NCBI GenBank assembly: GCA_900472575.1
Contig: UCIV01000009.1
Span: 16,040 to 80,039 of the forward strand
Reading direction: 5' to 3'
From: Hyphomicrobiales bacterium
Lineage (GTDB): Bacteria > Pseudomonadota > Alphaproteobacteria > Rhizobiales > Rhizobiaceae
Length of the DNA stretch: 64,000 nucleotides
The position numbers were made by a program, and so were the translations under genes. Each line of letters opens with the position of its first letter. The first letter of the stretch is position 1. Below are positions 37,318 to 45,445 of this stretch, piece by piece. The notes under the pieces are model-generated. The model saw only the letters and a list, made by a program, of their open reading frames with translations, was not told the origin of the DNA and ran no database searches.

Positions 37318-37938
37318 ATGGCGCTTGAGCAAAAGCTGATACTGGCATCGGGTTCGCCACGCCGTCTGGATCTTCTCAACCAGATCGGCATCGAGCCTGC
37401 CCGGCTGATGCCGATGGATATCGACGAGACGCCGAAGCGTGCCGAGCATCCCCGCTCGCTCGCTCGTCGGCTGTCGAGCGAAAAGGCTGAAGCCGCCTAT
37501 CGCGCCATCAAGGACGACCCGACCTGGCGGCACAGCTATATCCTGTCCGCCGATACCGTCGTTGCCGTCGGCCGCCGTATCCTCGAAAAGACCGAATATG
37601 CGGAAGAAGCGTTTTCCGCGCTGCATCTTCTGTCGGGCCGTGGCCACTGGGTCTATACCGGCATCTGCCTCGTCACGCCCGGCGGACAGTTCCGCCAGAA
37701 GGTGGTCGAAACGAAAGTGCGCTTCAAGCGGCTTTCAACCCGCGAGATCGACAATTACATCGCGTCGGGCCAATGGCGCGGCAAGGCAGGCGCCTATGCC
37801 ATCCAGGGCATTGCGGGCGCCTTCGTGCAGAAGCTTTCCGGCTCCTACACCAATGTCGTCGGGCTGCCGCTCTATGACGTGACGACGCTGCTTGCCGGCG
37901 AAGGGTTCGATGTGGCGCAGGGCTGGCCTGAAGCCTGA
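37318..37938 (+). CDS. Maf-family nucleoside triphosphate pyrophosphatase
   Basis: 206 aa. N-terminal [19 protein letters not shown] is the Maf signature; [18 protein letters not shown] and [11 protein letters not shown] complete the active-site regions. It hydrolyses non-canonical nucleotides to monophosphates. Part of the infA-maf-yacG arrangement typical of Rhizobiales. Confidence 0.95.
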   Translation: MALEQKLILASGSPRRLDLLNQIGIEPARLMPMDIDETPKRAEHPRSLARRLSSEKAEAAYRAIKDDPTWRHSYILSADTVVAVGRRILEKTEYAEEAFSALHLLSGRGHWVYTGICLVTPGGQFRQKVVETKVRFKRLSTREIDNYIASGQWRGKAGAYAIQGIAGAFVQKLSGSYTNVVGLPLYDVTTLLAGEGFDVAQGWPEA

Positions 37939-37997
37939 TTTCGAGCTTTGCGGGCGCTGAACGCAGTTCTGTCTCCGCCGCACACTGATTTCACGAG

Positions 37998-38041
37998 CCG
38001 GGGATTTGACAAACCGGAAATTTGACACGCCGGGATTTGAC
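37998..38041 (+). repeat. Three short direct repeats before yacG
   Basis: Units ccggggatttgac (37998-38010), ccggaaatttgac (38014-38026) and ccgggatttgac (38030-38041) are spaced by 3 nt, giving about a 16-bp period. They end 18 nt before the yacG ATG, so they lie in its 5' leader or are remnants of slippage. Confidence 0.7.
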
Positions 38042-38059
38042 GAAAAAGGAGTTGCTCCC

Positions 38060-38278
38060 ATGACATCCGAACCGATCAAGACGGGCGGCAAGGTGGAGCC
38101 GCTCAGGAAAGGCCGCCCCTGCCCGGAATGCGGCAAGCCCTCCTCGCGCGAAGACTATCCCTTCTGCTCCGAACGCTGCCGCACGCTCGACCTGTCGCGC
38201 TGGCTGAAAGGCTCCTACACCATTCCGGTAGCCGACGACGAACGCAAGGCGGATGACGATCTGGACGGACGGGAATAA
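38060..38278 (+). CDS. yacG: DNA gyrase inhibitor YacG (zinc ribbon)
   Basis: 72 aa from [20 protein letters not shown]; the frame is open 18 codons upstream, but AAAGGAG lies 8 nt before this ATG. Four cysteines C21, C24, C36 and C40 (CPECGK..CSERC) form the zinc site, followed by [15 protein letters not shown], the family motif. YacG binds GyrB and inhibits gyrase. Confidence 0.93.
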   Translation: MTSEPIKTGGKVEPLRKGRPCPECGKPSSREDYPFCSERCRTLDLSRWLKGSYTIPVADDERKADDDLDGRE

Positions 38279-38720
38279 TCGCCCGTAGTTAATGCCAGGA
38301 ACGTCGACTGCATTGCCTGCCCTCGGACATCTGCCTCTGCCACCCGCGCCCCTGCCCCGCGACAGGGTCGCCTGTTCTTCCTGAGCGTTTTCGCCTCCGA
38401 TCGCCGACTGGCTTGAGCACCTGCCGCTATCGCGTGACCCGCCTTTCCAAGACCGGCAGAAGCACGCTGCTGACGATCAAACGCATCGCCATCGTCAAGA
38501 CGCGCTCATGACGCTTTGACGTCTCGTTTCCGTGCCATCTCCCAAAACCGGCAACCACTTTCCGGCAATACGCTCCCTGCAGATCATGCCCTCCCGGCAA
38601 AATTTGGCAATTATCCACAGCAGCCGCCGATTCCGGCTTCGGCACACCACCGGTTTCCAACTGATTTTGCAGGGAAATTCGGAATTTTCGCAAACCTGTC
38701 AAAAAAGTCGTTCGGGGTGC
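38279..38720. other. Intergenic region, no gene recognised
   Basis: About 440 nt between yacG and the tRNA-Phe promoter. Small ORFs exist but have no ribosome-binding site or familiar sequence. One perfect DnaA-box-like word ttatccaca is present near 38611; alone it has no weight. Confidence 0.4.
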
Positions 38721-38748
38721 TGGACATGGCCGAACAAGATGTTATAAC
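38721..38748 (+). promoter_or_regulatory. Putative sigma-70 promoter for tRNA-Phe
   Basis: -35 tggaca (38721-38726, 5/6 to TTGACA) and -10 tataac (38743-38748) with a 16-nt spacer, about 70 nt before the tRNA. A small hairpin cggcc-ttaaa-cggccg follows in the leader. Confidence 0.6.
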
Positions 38749-38820
38749 CCCGCTCGCTCCCGGGGGTTACATCCTCCGGACGGCCTTAAACGGCCGACAG
38801 GCTTCACATAAGCCTCGGAT

Positions 38821-38896
38821 GCCCGGATAGCTCAGTTGGTAGAGCAGCGGATTGAAAATCCGCGTGTCGGTGGTTCAAATCCGCCTCCGGGCACCA
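38821..38896 (+). tRNA. tRNA-Phe (GAA)
   Basis: 76 nt including encoded CCA. Acceptor stem GCCCGGA/TCCGGGC is perfect; D loop AGTTGGTA; anticodon loop TTGAAAA with GAA; T loop TTCAAAT. A T-run (ttttt) follows the CCA directly. Confidence 0.98.
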
Positions 38897-39204
38897 TTTT
38901 TCCCAAAAAGCGATATCTGTAGCCAGACTTTTGCAACATCAATGTTTTTCTTAACAGCAAACGATGACCCGCAAATTTACGGATCCGAAAAACGCTTGCC
39001 CGTGTCGGAAAATCGCGACAAGCGAAAGTGCCTTATCATCTGAAGACGGCACTCCCTATTAGGCAGGACACAACCCATTGCGCCATGCGAGACCCCAGCA
39101 GATTTCCGCAAGGATAGAGCTAGCACCCTAAGACGTACTTTCATAACGGATCACACGAGCCTCATCTTATCAAAGCGACAATAAGCCATTTTCACCCAGA
39201 AAAA
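38897..39204. other. Intergenic region between convergent tRNAs, nothing recognised
   Basis: 308 nt between tRNA-Phe and the 3' end of tRNA-Ser. No ORF with a credible start, no clear repeat and no integrase or direct copy of the tRNA-Ser end was seen. Confidence 0.4.
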
Positions 39205-39294
39205 TGGCAGATAAGGCGGGATTCGAACCCACGGTACGCTTTCACGCACACACGCGTTCCAGGCGTGCGCCTTAAACCACTCGGCCACCTGTCC
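39205..39294 (-). tRNA. tRNA-Ser (GGA) with imperfect acceptor stem
   Basis: 90 nt with encoded CCA and a long variable arm typical of tRNA-Ser. Anticodon loop CTGGAAC gives GGA. D arm, anticodon arm and T arm (GTGGG-TTCGAAT-CCCGC) are intact. The acceptor 5' strand GGACAGG faces CTTATCT, giving G-U at pair 1, C-A mismatch at pair 4 and G-U at pair 6. Discriminator base is G. It may be a functional but unusual copy, a decaying one, or the result of replacement at the 3' end. Confidence 0.85.
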
Positions 39295-39632
39295 TTAAAA
39301 GTGTTCTGTGTCGCTGCGGACCCAAAACGTTGGAACGGCGCGATATACACCGATGAATTTTCCAGGATCAACCTCAATCTGAGAAAAATGAAGAGATAAT
39401 GACATTTATCCGAAATTAGATGTCTCTCGATTTCGAGACGGGCCACAGAATAGGCCTACCCGCCACCTGATTTCGGCGCGAATTGCCGTCTTCCTGTTTG
39501 TTGACCCCATGTCCCGGCCCCGCTCACACCTTCGGTCGCCTTGCCACCACCTTCCTGAACGAACGAACCGAAAAGACCTATACGCCTCTGGCTTAACGCC
39601 TCGCGTCTAATACGCTAAGACGAAAAGACATC
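39295..39632. other. Divergent intergenic region, nothing recognised
   Basis: 338 nt between tRNA-Ser (leftward) and the GntR regulator (rightward). It should hold both promoters, but none was assigned; no ORF or repeat is supported. Confidence 0.4.
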
Positions 39633-40358
39633 ATGTCGACACGCGAGGCGCAAATGACCCATGACGATTCGAGCCAGATTACGGAACGCAAGCGCGGCTC
39701 CGGGGTCAAACTGGTCTATGATCTGTTGCGCGACGAAATTCTCGACCTGAAGCTTTCGCCCGGCAGCGCCATCGACGAGGTGCAGCTTGCGGCGCGTTTC
39801 GGCATGTCGCGCACGCCGATCCGCGAGGCGCTGGTGCGACTTGCCGGCGAAGGACTGATCGAGACGCTGCCGAACCGCTCGACCATGGTGTCGAATATCG
39901 ATTTTCTCGGTATGCCCGCCTATTTCGATGCGCTCGTCCTGATGTACCGCGTCACCACCCGGCTGGCGGCGCAGCATCACAGGGCGGACGATCTTCTTCT
40001 CATTCGCGAGCAGCAGGCGGAGTTCAGCGCGGCGGTGGCGGCGCAGGATGCGCTGGCGATGATCGCCACCAATGCCGATTTTCATTCGGCGATCGCAGCT
40101 AGCGGTCGCAATGCCTATTACGCCAGCTTCTTCGACAGGCTGCTCGGCGAAGGGCGCCGCATGCTGCGGCTCTATTACCAATCCTACGAGGATCGCCTGC
40201 CGGCGCGTTATGTCGATGAGCATGAGGAAATCATCGCTGCCGTCGAGGCGCGTAACGTTGTCGAGGCAGACCGTCTCGGCAAGGCGCATGGCGAGCAGAT
40301 CGTTGAGCAGATCGGCAGGCTTCTGACCCGCAACGACCGCCTCGATATTGATCTTTGA
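39633..40358 (+). CDS. GntR-family (FadR/FCD subgroup) transcription regulator, HypR-like
   Basis: 241 aa. Winged HTH at about 20-90: LVYDLLRDEILDLKLSPGSA, LAARFGMSRTPIREALVRLA, GLIETLPNRST. The C-terminal FCD ligand domain (about 100-230) has metal/ligand residues in NADFHSAIAASGRN and EHEEIIAAVEARN. A second ATG seven codons on is possible. It directly precedes the DapA-family lyase, with a GntR-like palindrome between, so it most likely regulates that operon. Confidence 0.9.
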   Translation: MSTREAQMTHDDSSQITERKRGSGVKLVYDLLRDEILDLKLSPGSAIDEVQLAARFGMSRTPIREALVRLAGEGLIETLPNRSTMVSNIDFLGMPAYFDALVLMYRVTTRLAAQHHRADDLLLIREQQAEFSAAVAAQDALAMIATNADFHSAIAASGRNAYYASFFDRLLGEGRRMLRLYYQSYEDRLPARYVDEHEEIIAAVEARNVVEADRLGKAHGEQIVEQIGRLLTRNDRLDIDL

Positions 40359-40372
40359 CATCTTGTATTTTT

Positions 40373-40384
40373 TTTGTCGACAAA
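40373..40384. promoter_or_regulatory. Palindrome TTTGTCGACAAA, probable GntR operator
   Basis: Perfect 12-bp palindrome, 14 nt after the GntR stop and 79 nt before the hypD-like ATG. FadR/FCD regulators commonly bind short TNGTNNNACNA-type palindromes, which this fits (TTGTCGACAA core). Binding is inferred, not shown. Confidence 0.65.
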
Positions 40385-40463
40385 GAAAACGGAAGGAGTA
40401 TTCTCTCTATCCAAGGGCTAGGGATCGTCTCCGCCGGCCGTTTTGATATCGAGGATTTGCAAG

Positions 40464-41426
40464 ATGAAATCGAAGATTTTCTCCGGCGTCGTACCGGCAC
40501 TGATGACCCCCTGCAAAAGCGACCGCACACCGGATTTCGACGCGCTGGTTGCCAAGGGTAAAGAACTGATCGACGCCGGCATGTCGGCCGTCGTCTATTG
40601 CGGCTCGATGGGTGACTGGCCGCTTCTGACGGACGCGCAGCGCATGGAAGGCGTCGAGCGCCTGGTGAAGGCCGGCATTCCGGTCATCGTCGGCACCGGC
40701 GCGATCAACTCCGCTTCGGCCGTTGCCCTTGCCGCGCACGCCCAGAAGGTTGGCGCTCAAGGGTTGATGGTCATCCCGCGCGTGCTGTCTCGCGGTTCGG
40801 TGATTTCCGCCCAGAAGGCGCATTTCAAGGCGATCCTGTCGGCGGCTCCGGATCTTCCGGCGGTCATCTACAACAGCCCCTATTACGGTTTCGCCACCCG
40901 CGCCGACCTGTTCTTCGCGCTACGCGCCGAGCATCCGAACCTTGTCGGCTTCAAGGAATTCGGCGGTCCGGAAGACATGCGTTATGCGGCCGAGAACATC
41001 ACCAGCCGTGACGACGACGTGACGCTGATGATCGGCGTCGATACCGCCGTCTACCACGGTTATGTCAATTGCGGCGCAACTGGCGCCATTACCGGCATCG
41101 GCAATGTTCTGCCGAAGGAAGTGCTGCATCTGTGCAATCTGGCCCAGGCAGCCGCCAAGGGCGATGCGGATGCGCGCGTCCGCGCCAAGGAGCTGGAAGA
41201 GGCGCTCGGCGTGCTCTCCTCCTTCGACGAAGGCCCGGATCTGGTGCTCTATTTCAAGCACATGATGGTGTTGAAGGGGAACAAGGAGTTTGCCCTGAAC
41301 TTCATCGAGACCGACGTGCTCTCCGACAGCCAGCGCGGTTATGTCGAGGCGCAGCTGAAACTCTTCGACAGCTGGTATGCCGACTGGAGCAAGCTGCCCG
41401 GCGCAGTTCAGACCTGCAAGGCCTGA
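40464..41426 (+). CDS. hypD: DapA-family lyase, probable 1-pyrroline-4-hydroxy-2-carboxylate deaminase (HypD-like)
   Basis: 320 aa from MKSKIFSGVVPALMTPCKSD (GAGG about 8 nt upstream; frame opens 7 codons earlier). Class I aldolase barrel of the dihydrodipicolinate synthase family: GSMGDWPLLTDAQRMEGVER, VIYNSPYYGFATRADLFFAL with the catalytic Tyr, and the Schiff-base Lys in LVGFKEFGGPEDMRY. The GSMGDWP variant and the neighbouring GntR and FAD oxidase point to 4-hydroxyproline catabolism rather than lysine synthesis. The downstream dehydrogenase (HypH) and the epimerase are not here, so a related amino-acid substrate remains possible. Confidence 0.78.
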   Translation: MKSKIFSGVVPALMTPCKSDRTPDFDALVAKGKELIDAGMSAVVYCGSMGDWPLLTDAQRMEGVERLVKAGIPVIVGTGAINSASAVALAAHAQKVGAQGLMVIPRVLSRGSVISAQKAHFKAILSAAPDLPAVIYNSPYYGFATRADLFFALRAEHPNLVGFKEFGGPEDMRYAAENITSRDDDVTLMIGVDTAVYHGYVNCGATGAITGIGNVLPKEVLHLCNLAQAAAKGDADARVRAKELEEALGVLSSFDEGPDLVLYFKHMMVLKGNKEFALNFIETDVLSDSQRGYVEAQLKLFDSWYADWSKLPGAVQTCKA

Positions 41427-41439
41427 TATTCGAACAAAC

Positions 41440-41465
41440 AAAGCCCTCCTTACACGGAGGGCTTT
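41440..41465 (+). terminator. Hairpin terminator after the hypD-like gene
   Basis: Perfect 10-bp stem aaagccctcc/ggagggcttt with a 6-nt loop, 14 nt after the stop. Only a short T-run (within the stem end) follows. It partly separates the lyase from the FAD oxidase. Confidence 0.75.
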
Positions 41466-41534
41466 GTCACATCAGAACAAGGGGAATATGCGCGAAGCCG
41501 CAAACGGCCGCGTGGAATTGGGACGATCAGGGAA

Positions 41535-42779
41535 ATGGCACGGTCGGATATAGTCGTCATCGGGGCGGGGGTCGTCGGCCTTTCCGTCGCCATCGCTGCG
41601 CAGATGCGTGGTTTCAACGTTACGGTCATCGATCGTGAAGGTCCGGCGGCGGGTGCTTCGGCAGGCAATGCAGGCGCCTTCGCCTTTACCGATATCCTCC
41701 CGCTTGCCTCCCCCGGCATCCTGAAAAAAGCGCCGAAATGGCTGCTCGATCCGCTTGGGCCACTTTCCATTCCGCCCGCCTATGCACTCAACATCGCGCC
41801 GTGGATGTTCCGCTTCTGGCGCGCCTGTTCTGCCTCGCGCGTGGCGCATTCGACCAGCGCCCAGACGGCGCTGATGGATCTTTCCAGGGCCGAGCTCGAG
41901 CCTTTCCTTTCGGCCACCGACACGCTTTCCATGCTGCGCAAGGAAGGCAATCTGCAGGTCTATGAAAGCGATGCCGAATTCCGCACCTCGCTGCCGGGCT
42001 GGGAAGCGCGTGAAGAGCACGGTATCGAGTTCCAGCACATGGATGCCGCCGAGATGGCCGGTATCCAGCCGGGGATCGCGCCCCGCTTCATCCGCGGCAC
42101 GTTCACGCCCGGCTGGTATTCGATCGCGGACCCGAAACTCTACACGCTGGCGCTTGCCGAGAATTTTCGCGCCCGCGGTGGCGTCGTCGAGATTGCCGAG
42201 GTCAAGGCTTTGCGCCCGGTTTCGGATGGCGTCGAGATCGTGCTTGCCGGCGATGTTGCACGCTTGGCCGGCAAGGTCGTGCTTGCGGCCGGCGCATTCT
42301 CGCATCGGATTGCGCGCACACTTGGCGAAAACATCCCGCTTGAGACCGAGCGCGGCTACAACACCACCCTCCCCTCCAATGCGCTCGATCTGCGCACGCA
42401 GGTCACATTCGGCGGCCATGGCTTTGTCGTCACCCGCCTGACCAGCGGCATCCGTGTCGGTGGCGCGGTGGAGCTCGGCGGGCTGTCATTGCCGCCGAAC
42501 TACGCGCGCTCGGAAGCGATGCTGAAAAAGGCGAAGAGCTTTCTGCCGGGCCTGAAAACCGAAGGCGGCGTACAGTGGATGGGCTTTCGGCCGTCCATGC
42601 CGGACAGCCTGCCCGCCATCGGCCGGGCAAAGGCAACGGCAAATGTCGTTTACGCCTTCGGCCACGGCCATCTCGGCCTGACCCAATCGGCAGGCACGGC
42701 ACGACTTGTGGCGGATCTGTTGCAGGATCAGCCGACCGCCATCGATCTGGCATCGTTCTCGCCCAGCCGCTTCGGCTAG
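41535..42779 (+). CDS. FAD-dependent oxidoreductase (DadA family), probable D-hydroxyproline oxidase (HypO-like)
   Basis: 414 aa. N-terminal FAD site VVIGAGVVGLSVAIAAQMRG, then DREGPAAGASAGNAGAFAF; C-terminal VVYAFGHGHLGLTQSAGTAR is the DAO-family FAD-binding end. In rhizobial hyp clusters a single-subunit FAD oxidase converts cis-4-hydroxy-D-proline to the substrate of HypD, which fits this neighbour. A general D-amino-acid dehydrogenase is the alternative. Its stop overlaps the convergent LysE-family stop at the tetranucleotide CTAG. Confidence 0.8.
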   Translation: MARSDIVVIGAGVVGLSVAIAAQMRGFNVTVIDREGPAAGASAGNAGAFAFTDILPLASPGILKKAPKWLLDPLGPLSIPPAYALNIAPWMFRFWRACSASRVAHSTSAQTALMDLSRAELEPFLSATDTLSMLRKEGNLQVYESDAEFRTSLPGWEAREEHGIEFQHMDAAEMAGIQPGIAPRFIRGTFTPGWYSIADPKLYTLALAENFRARGGVVEIAEVKALRPVSDGVEIVLAGDVARLAGKVVLAAGAFSHRIARTLGENIPLETERGYNTTLPSNALDLRTQVTFGGHGFVVTRLTSGIRVGGAVELGGLSLPPNYARSEAMLKKAKSFLPGLKTEGGVQWMGFRPSMPDSLPAIGRAKATANVVYAFGHGHLGLTQSAGTARLVADLLQDQPTAIDLASFSPSRFG

Positions 42780-43351
42780 GCGCGAAGGACACCGGTAATC
42801 AGCGTCACGGATACGACAGCCAGCCAGATGGAGGCGGCACGCTGGACCAGCAGCAGCCGTCTGTTGCCGCCATCACCCGCCTGGGTCAGCCGGCCGAAGC
42901 CACCCCACAGCATGGCAACGACCATGACCATGATGCAGAAGGCGAAAAGGCGCGGCAGGAACTGACTGTCAGCGGGGGACGGTAAAAGCACGAGGCCGAA
43001 AATCAGGGCCTTGGGGTTGAGCACGGTGGTGAGATAGACACGGCCAGCGGTCACGCCGCTGCCGTTTTGCGCATCGCCCGGCATGCGCCAGAGCCTGACT
43101 GCCAGGAACATGACCCAGACAGCCGCAACCACTTTCAATGCGACGGAAGCGGAAGGAAAACGGGCGAGAAGTTCCGCGCCCAACCATGTCAGCGGCAGGA
43201 TCGCCGTCAGGTAACCGGCAAGTTCCGCGGGCAGAAGCCTCGCCGAGGCGCCAAGGCCGCCGCGCGCGCCGGCAATGCCCATCAACGTATTCGTCGGCCC
43301 CGGCGCCAGCAGAAGCGCAAGAACAGCGGAGAGGAAGGCAAAATATGTCAT
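42776..43351 (-). CDS. LysE-family amino-acid exporter
   Basis: 191 aa from MTYFAFLSAVLALLLAPGPT; the frame opens 20 codons earlier, but those residues are polar and not part of the family. About six transmembrane segments; APGPTNTLMGIAGARGGLGA is the LysE/RhtB signature. Exports amino acids or similar metabolites; substrate unknown. Tail-to-tail overlap with the FAD oxidase. Confidence 0.88.
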   Translation of the reverse strand: MTYFAFLSAVLALLLAPGPTNTLMGIAGARGGLGASARLLPAELAGYLTAILPLTWLGAELLARFPSASVALKVVAAVWVMFLAVRLWRMPGDAQNGSGVTAGRVYLTTVLNPKALIFGLVLLPSPADSQFLPRLFAFCIMVMVVAMLWGGFGRLTQAGDGGNRRLLLVQRAASIWLAVVSVTLITGVLRA

Positions 43352-43561
43352 CTGCAGATAGGATTCCCCAAGAGCTGCCCGGACGCTAGGGCGCGCGGAG
43401 GTGCGAAACATTGACCTGCGTCACCTTCGCAACCATATTTCTCAACAATATCGATGTTTTATAATAATTACGCCCACCAGAATAACCTTATACTTACCTT
43501 TCAACGGACATCATCGGAACATTCAATATCCAAGTCATTTAGAACCGGGAAATTTTGACGG

Positions 43562-45382
43562 ATGGCAGTCGGGAGGGGACGACTTCAGCAGGAAATACTG
43601 GATATGCTTGCTCGCGGTTGCTCGGTAAGGGAGGCCGGCAATCATATCTGCAGCCATGCCGAACAGATGGCCGAAGGCGTGCTCTGCTCGCTGGTCACCG
43701 TCGATCGCAGCGGCCATCTGCATCCTTTGGCCGGCCCCACAATTTCGAAAGAGTATTCGGCAGCACTGGATGGTATCGCGATCGGGCCGGGTGTCGGGTC
43801 CTGCGGTACTGCCGCCTTTCTCGGTCAGCCGATCGCGGTCGAGAATATCTTCACCGATCCTTACTGGCTGCCGTATCGGGCGCTCGCAGACATTCTGGCA
43901 AGAGAGCACGAGGTCAAGGCCTGCTGGTCGAGCCCGATCCTGCAAAGCGACGGTCGTGTGCTCGGTGCCTTCGGTTTCTACTACAAGGAAAACCGGGGAC
44001 CGACCGAAGACGAGCGTATGATCGTTGCCGAATGCGTCGACCTCTGTTCGCTAGTGCTTGAACGCGAAGAGATGAAGGCTGAGAACCAGCGACTTGCCTA
44101 TTTCGATATCCTCACAGGGCTGGGCAATCGCGCCAATTTCATCAGAACGGTCGAGGAGAGGGCGAAGAACAATCCCGATCCGTTCGGTATCCTCTTGATC
44201 GATATCGATCATCTGGGGCAGATCAACGATGCCTTCGGCCACACGACGGGCGACCGGCTGATCCTCGAGGCGGCGCATGCGATCACGCGGATCATCGGGC
44301 CTGAGAAAAGCTTCAGAGTCGATGCCGACGAATTTGCGGTGCTGATCGACAATGATCCGTCGGATCTGGCCGCAGTCTGCACAAGCATCCTGGACGCGAT
44401 GGCAGAGCGCAGCCTGCAGGAAAACAGCCACACACTTCGCCTCTCGGCAAGTTGCGGCGGCGCCATCTGCGACCCGTTGCATCCGTCCGGCGTTCCGTCC
44501 TATCTGCAACATGCCAATCTCGCGCTTCACCATGCGAAACAGACTGCGCGCGGCAGTTTCGTTCTTTACAGTGACGAGCTTGCCGGCGCGGTGACGGAAC
44601 GTTTTCGTGTCCTTCAAACCGTTACCAACGCGCTTATCGAAGGGCGTATCGAGCCGCATTACCAACCGATCGTCCGGCTAGACACCAAGGAGATCGTCGG
44701 GCTGGAAGCGCTTTGCCGCGTGCGTACGGCGGACGGACAGGTTCTCTCGGCCGGAATGTTTGCGGAAGCCTTGCAGGATGCCTCGCTTGGCCATCAGTTG
44801 ACGAACCTCATGCTGAAGCAGGTTGCCGGCGACATGCGCTCATGGCGCGATCAAGTTCTTCCGCTTTCCTATGTCAGCGTGAATGTGTCGATGGCGGATT
44901 TCGATCAGGGAGACCTGCGGGCGCGGATCAGCCAGATCTTCTCACAGGAAAAGGTACCGCCTGAACAGGTCGTCGTTGAAGTCACCGAGACGGTCTATAT
45001 GGACGAACGCGACAGCAAGGTCGGCCAGACGATCGAAGGCATGCGGGCCGATGGATTGCTGGTGGCGCTTGACGATTTCGGCACCGGGTATGCCTCGCTT
45101 ACCCATCTCCTGAATTTCCCGGTCGATATCGTCAAGATCGACAAGAGCTTCGTCGATCGCATGTCGGGCGGCCCCGGCGAAGTGATCATCAAAGCGCTGC
45201 TCGGCATGGCGAGCGGACTGGGTGTTCGCATGGTGGCGGAAGGTGTCGAGACAACCGATCAGGCACTTCGCCTGCAGCGTCTCGGTTGCGGTTTTGCACA
45301 GGGGTATCTGTTTGGTCGACCCGCAGATCGCGACACGACAACCGAAATCCTTCGACGTCAGGCGCAGCAGCGATCGGCTTGA
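43562..45382 (+). CDS. GAF-GGDEF-EAL c-di-GMP protein with degenerate GGDEF
   Basis: 606 aa, cytoplasmic. GAF domain about 10-170 (GVLCSLVTVDRSGHLHPLAG, VGSCGTAAFLGQPIAVENIF), GGDEF domain about 175-335 whose signature is DADEF (254-258) instead of GGDEF, and EAL domain about 345-600. The EAL domain keeps its catalytic set: EAL at 382-384, NVS (YVSVNVSM), EVTE, DDFGTGYASL, VKIDKSF, AEGVET and AQGYLFGRP. Probably a c-di-GMP phosphodiesterase with a regulatory GGDEF domain, able to affect BcsA and motility. Confidence 0.93.
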   Translation: MAVGRGRLQQEILDMLARGCSVREAGNHICSHAEQMAEGVLCSLVTVDRSGHLHPLAGPTISKEYSAALDGIAIGPGVGSCGTAAFLGQPIAVENIFTDPYWLPYRALADILAREHEVKACWSSPILQSDGRVLGAFGFYYKENRGPTEDERMIVAECVDLCSLVLEREEMKAENQRLAYFDILTGLGNRANFIRTVEERAKNNPDPFGILLIDIDHLGQINDAFGHTTGDRLILEAAHAITRIIGPEKSFRVDADEFAVLIDNDPSDLAAVCTSILDAMAERSLQENSHTLRLSASCGGAICDPLHPSGVPSYLQHANLALHHAKQTARGSFVLYSDELAGAVTERFRVLQTVTNALIEGRIEPHYQPIVRLDTKEIVGLEALCRVRTADGQVLSAGMFAEALQDASLGHQLTNLMLKQVAGDMRSWRDQVLPLSYVSVNVSMADFDQGDLRARISQIFSQEKVPPEQVVVEVTETVYMDERDSKVGQTIEGMRADGLLVALDDFGTGYASLTHLLNFPVDIVKIDKSFVDRMSGGPGEVIIKALLGMASGLGVRMVAEGVETTDQALRLQRLGCGFAQGYLFGRPADRDTTTEILRRQAQQRSA

Positions 45383-45395
45383 AGAACACAACAAA

Positions 45396-45424
45396 AAGCC
45401 GGAGCGAATATCACGCCCCGGCTT
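45396..45424. terminator. Bidirectional terminator between convergent EAL and SDR genes
   Basis: Stem aagccgg/ccggctt (7 bp) extended by three more pairs after one mismatch, 13 nt past the EAL gene stop and 21 nt from the SDR stop. An A-run precedes it (T-run on the minus strand). Confidence 0.75.
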
Positions 45425-45445
45425 CGTTCAATGGATGTCAAAAGC

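Noticed and set aside
38605..38625. Perfect DnaA-box-like word near 38611 as a sign of a replication origin
   Set aside because: Only one box, no AT-rich unwinding region or further boxes, and the neighbouring genes are not the usual oriC neighbours.
38427..38702. 91-codon minus-strand ORF between yacG and tRNA-Phe
   Set aside because: No ribosome-binding site and no protein-like pattern; most likely chance.
39205..39632. Genomic island or integrated element next to tRNA-Ser
   Set aside because: No integrase, no duplicated tRNA 3' end and no foreign-looking genes on either side within the window.
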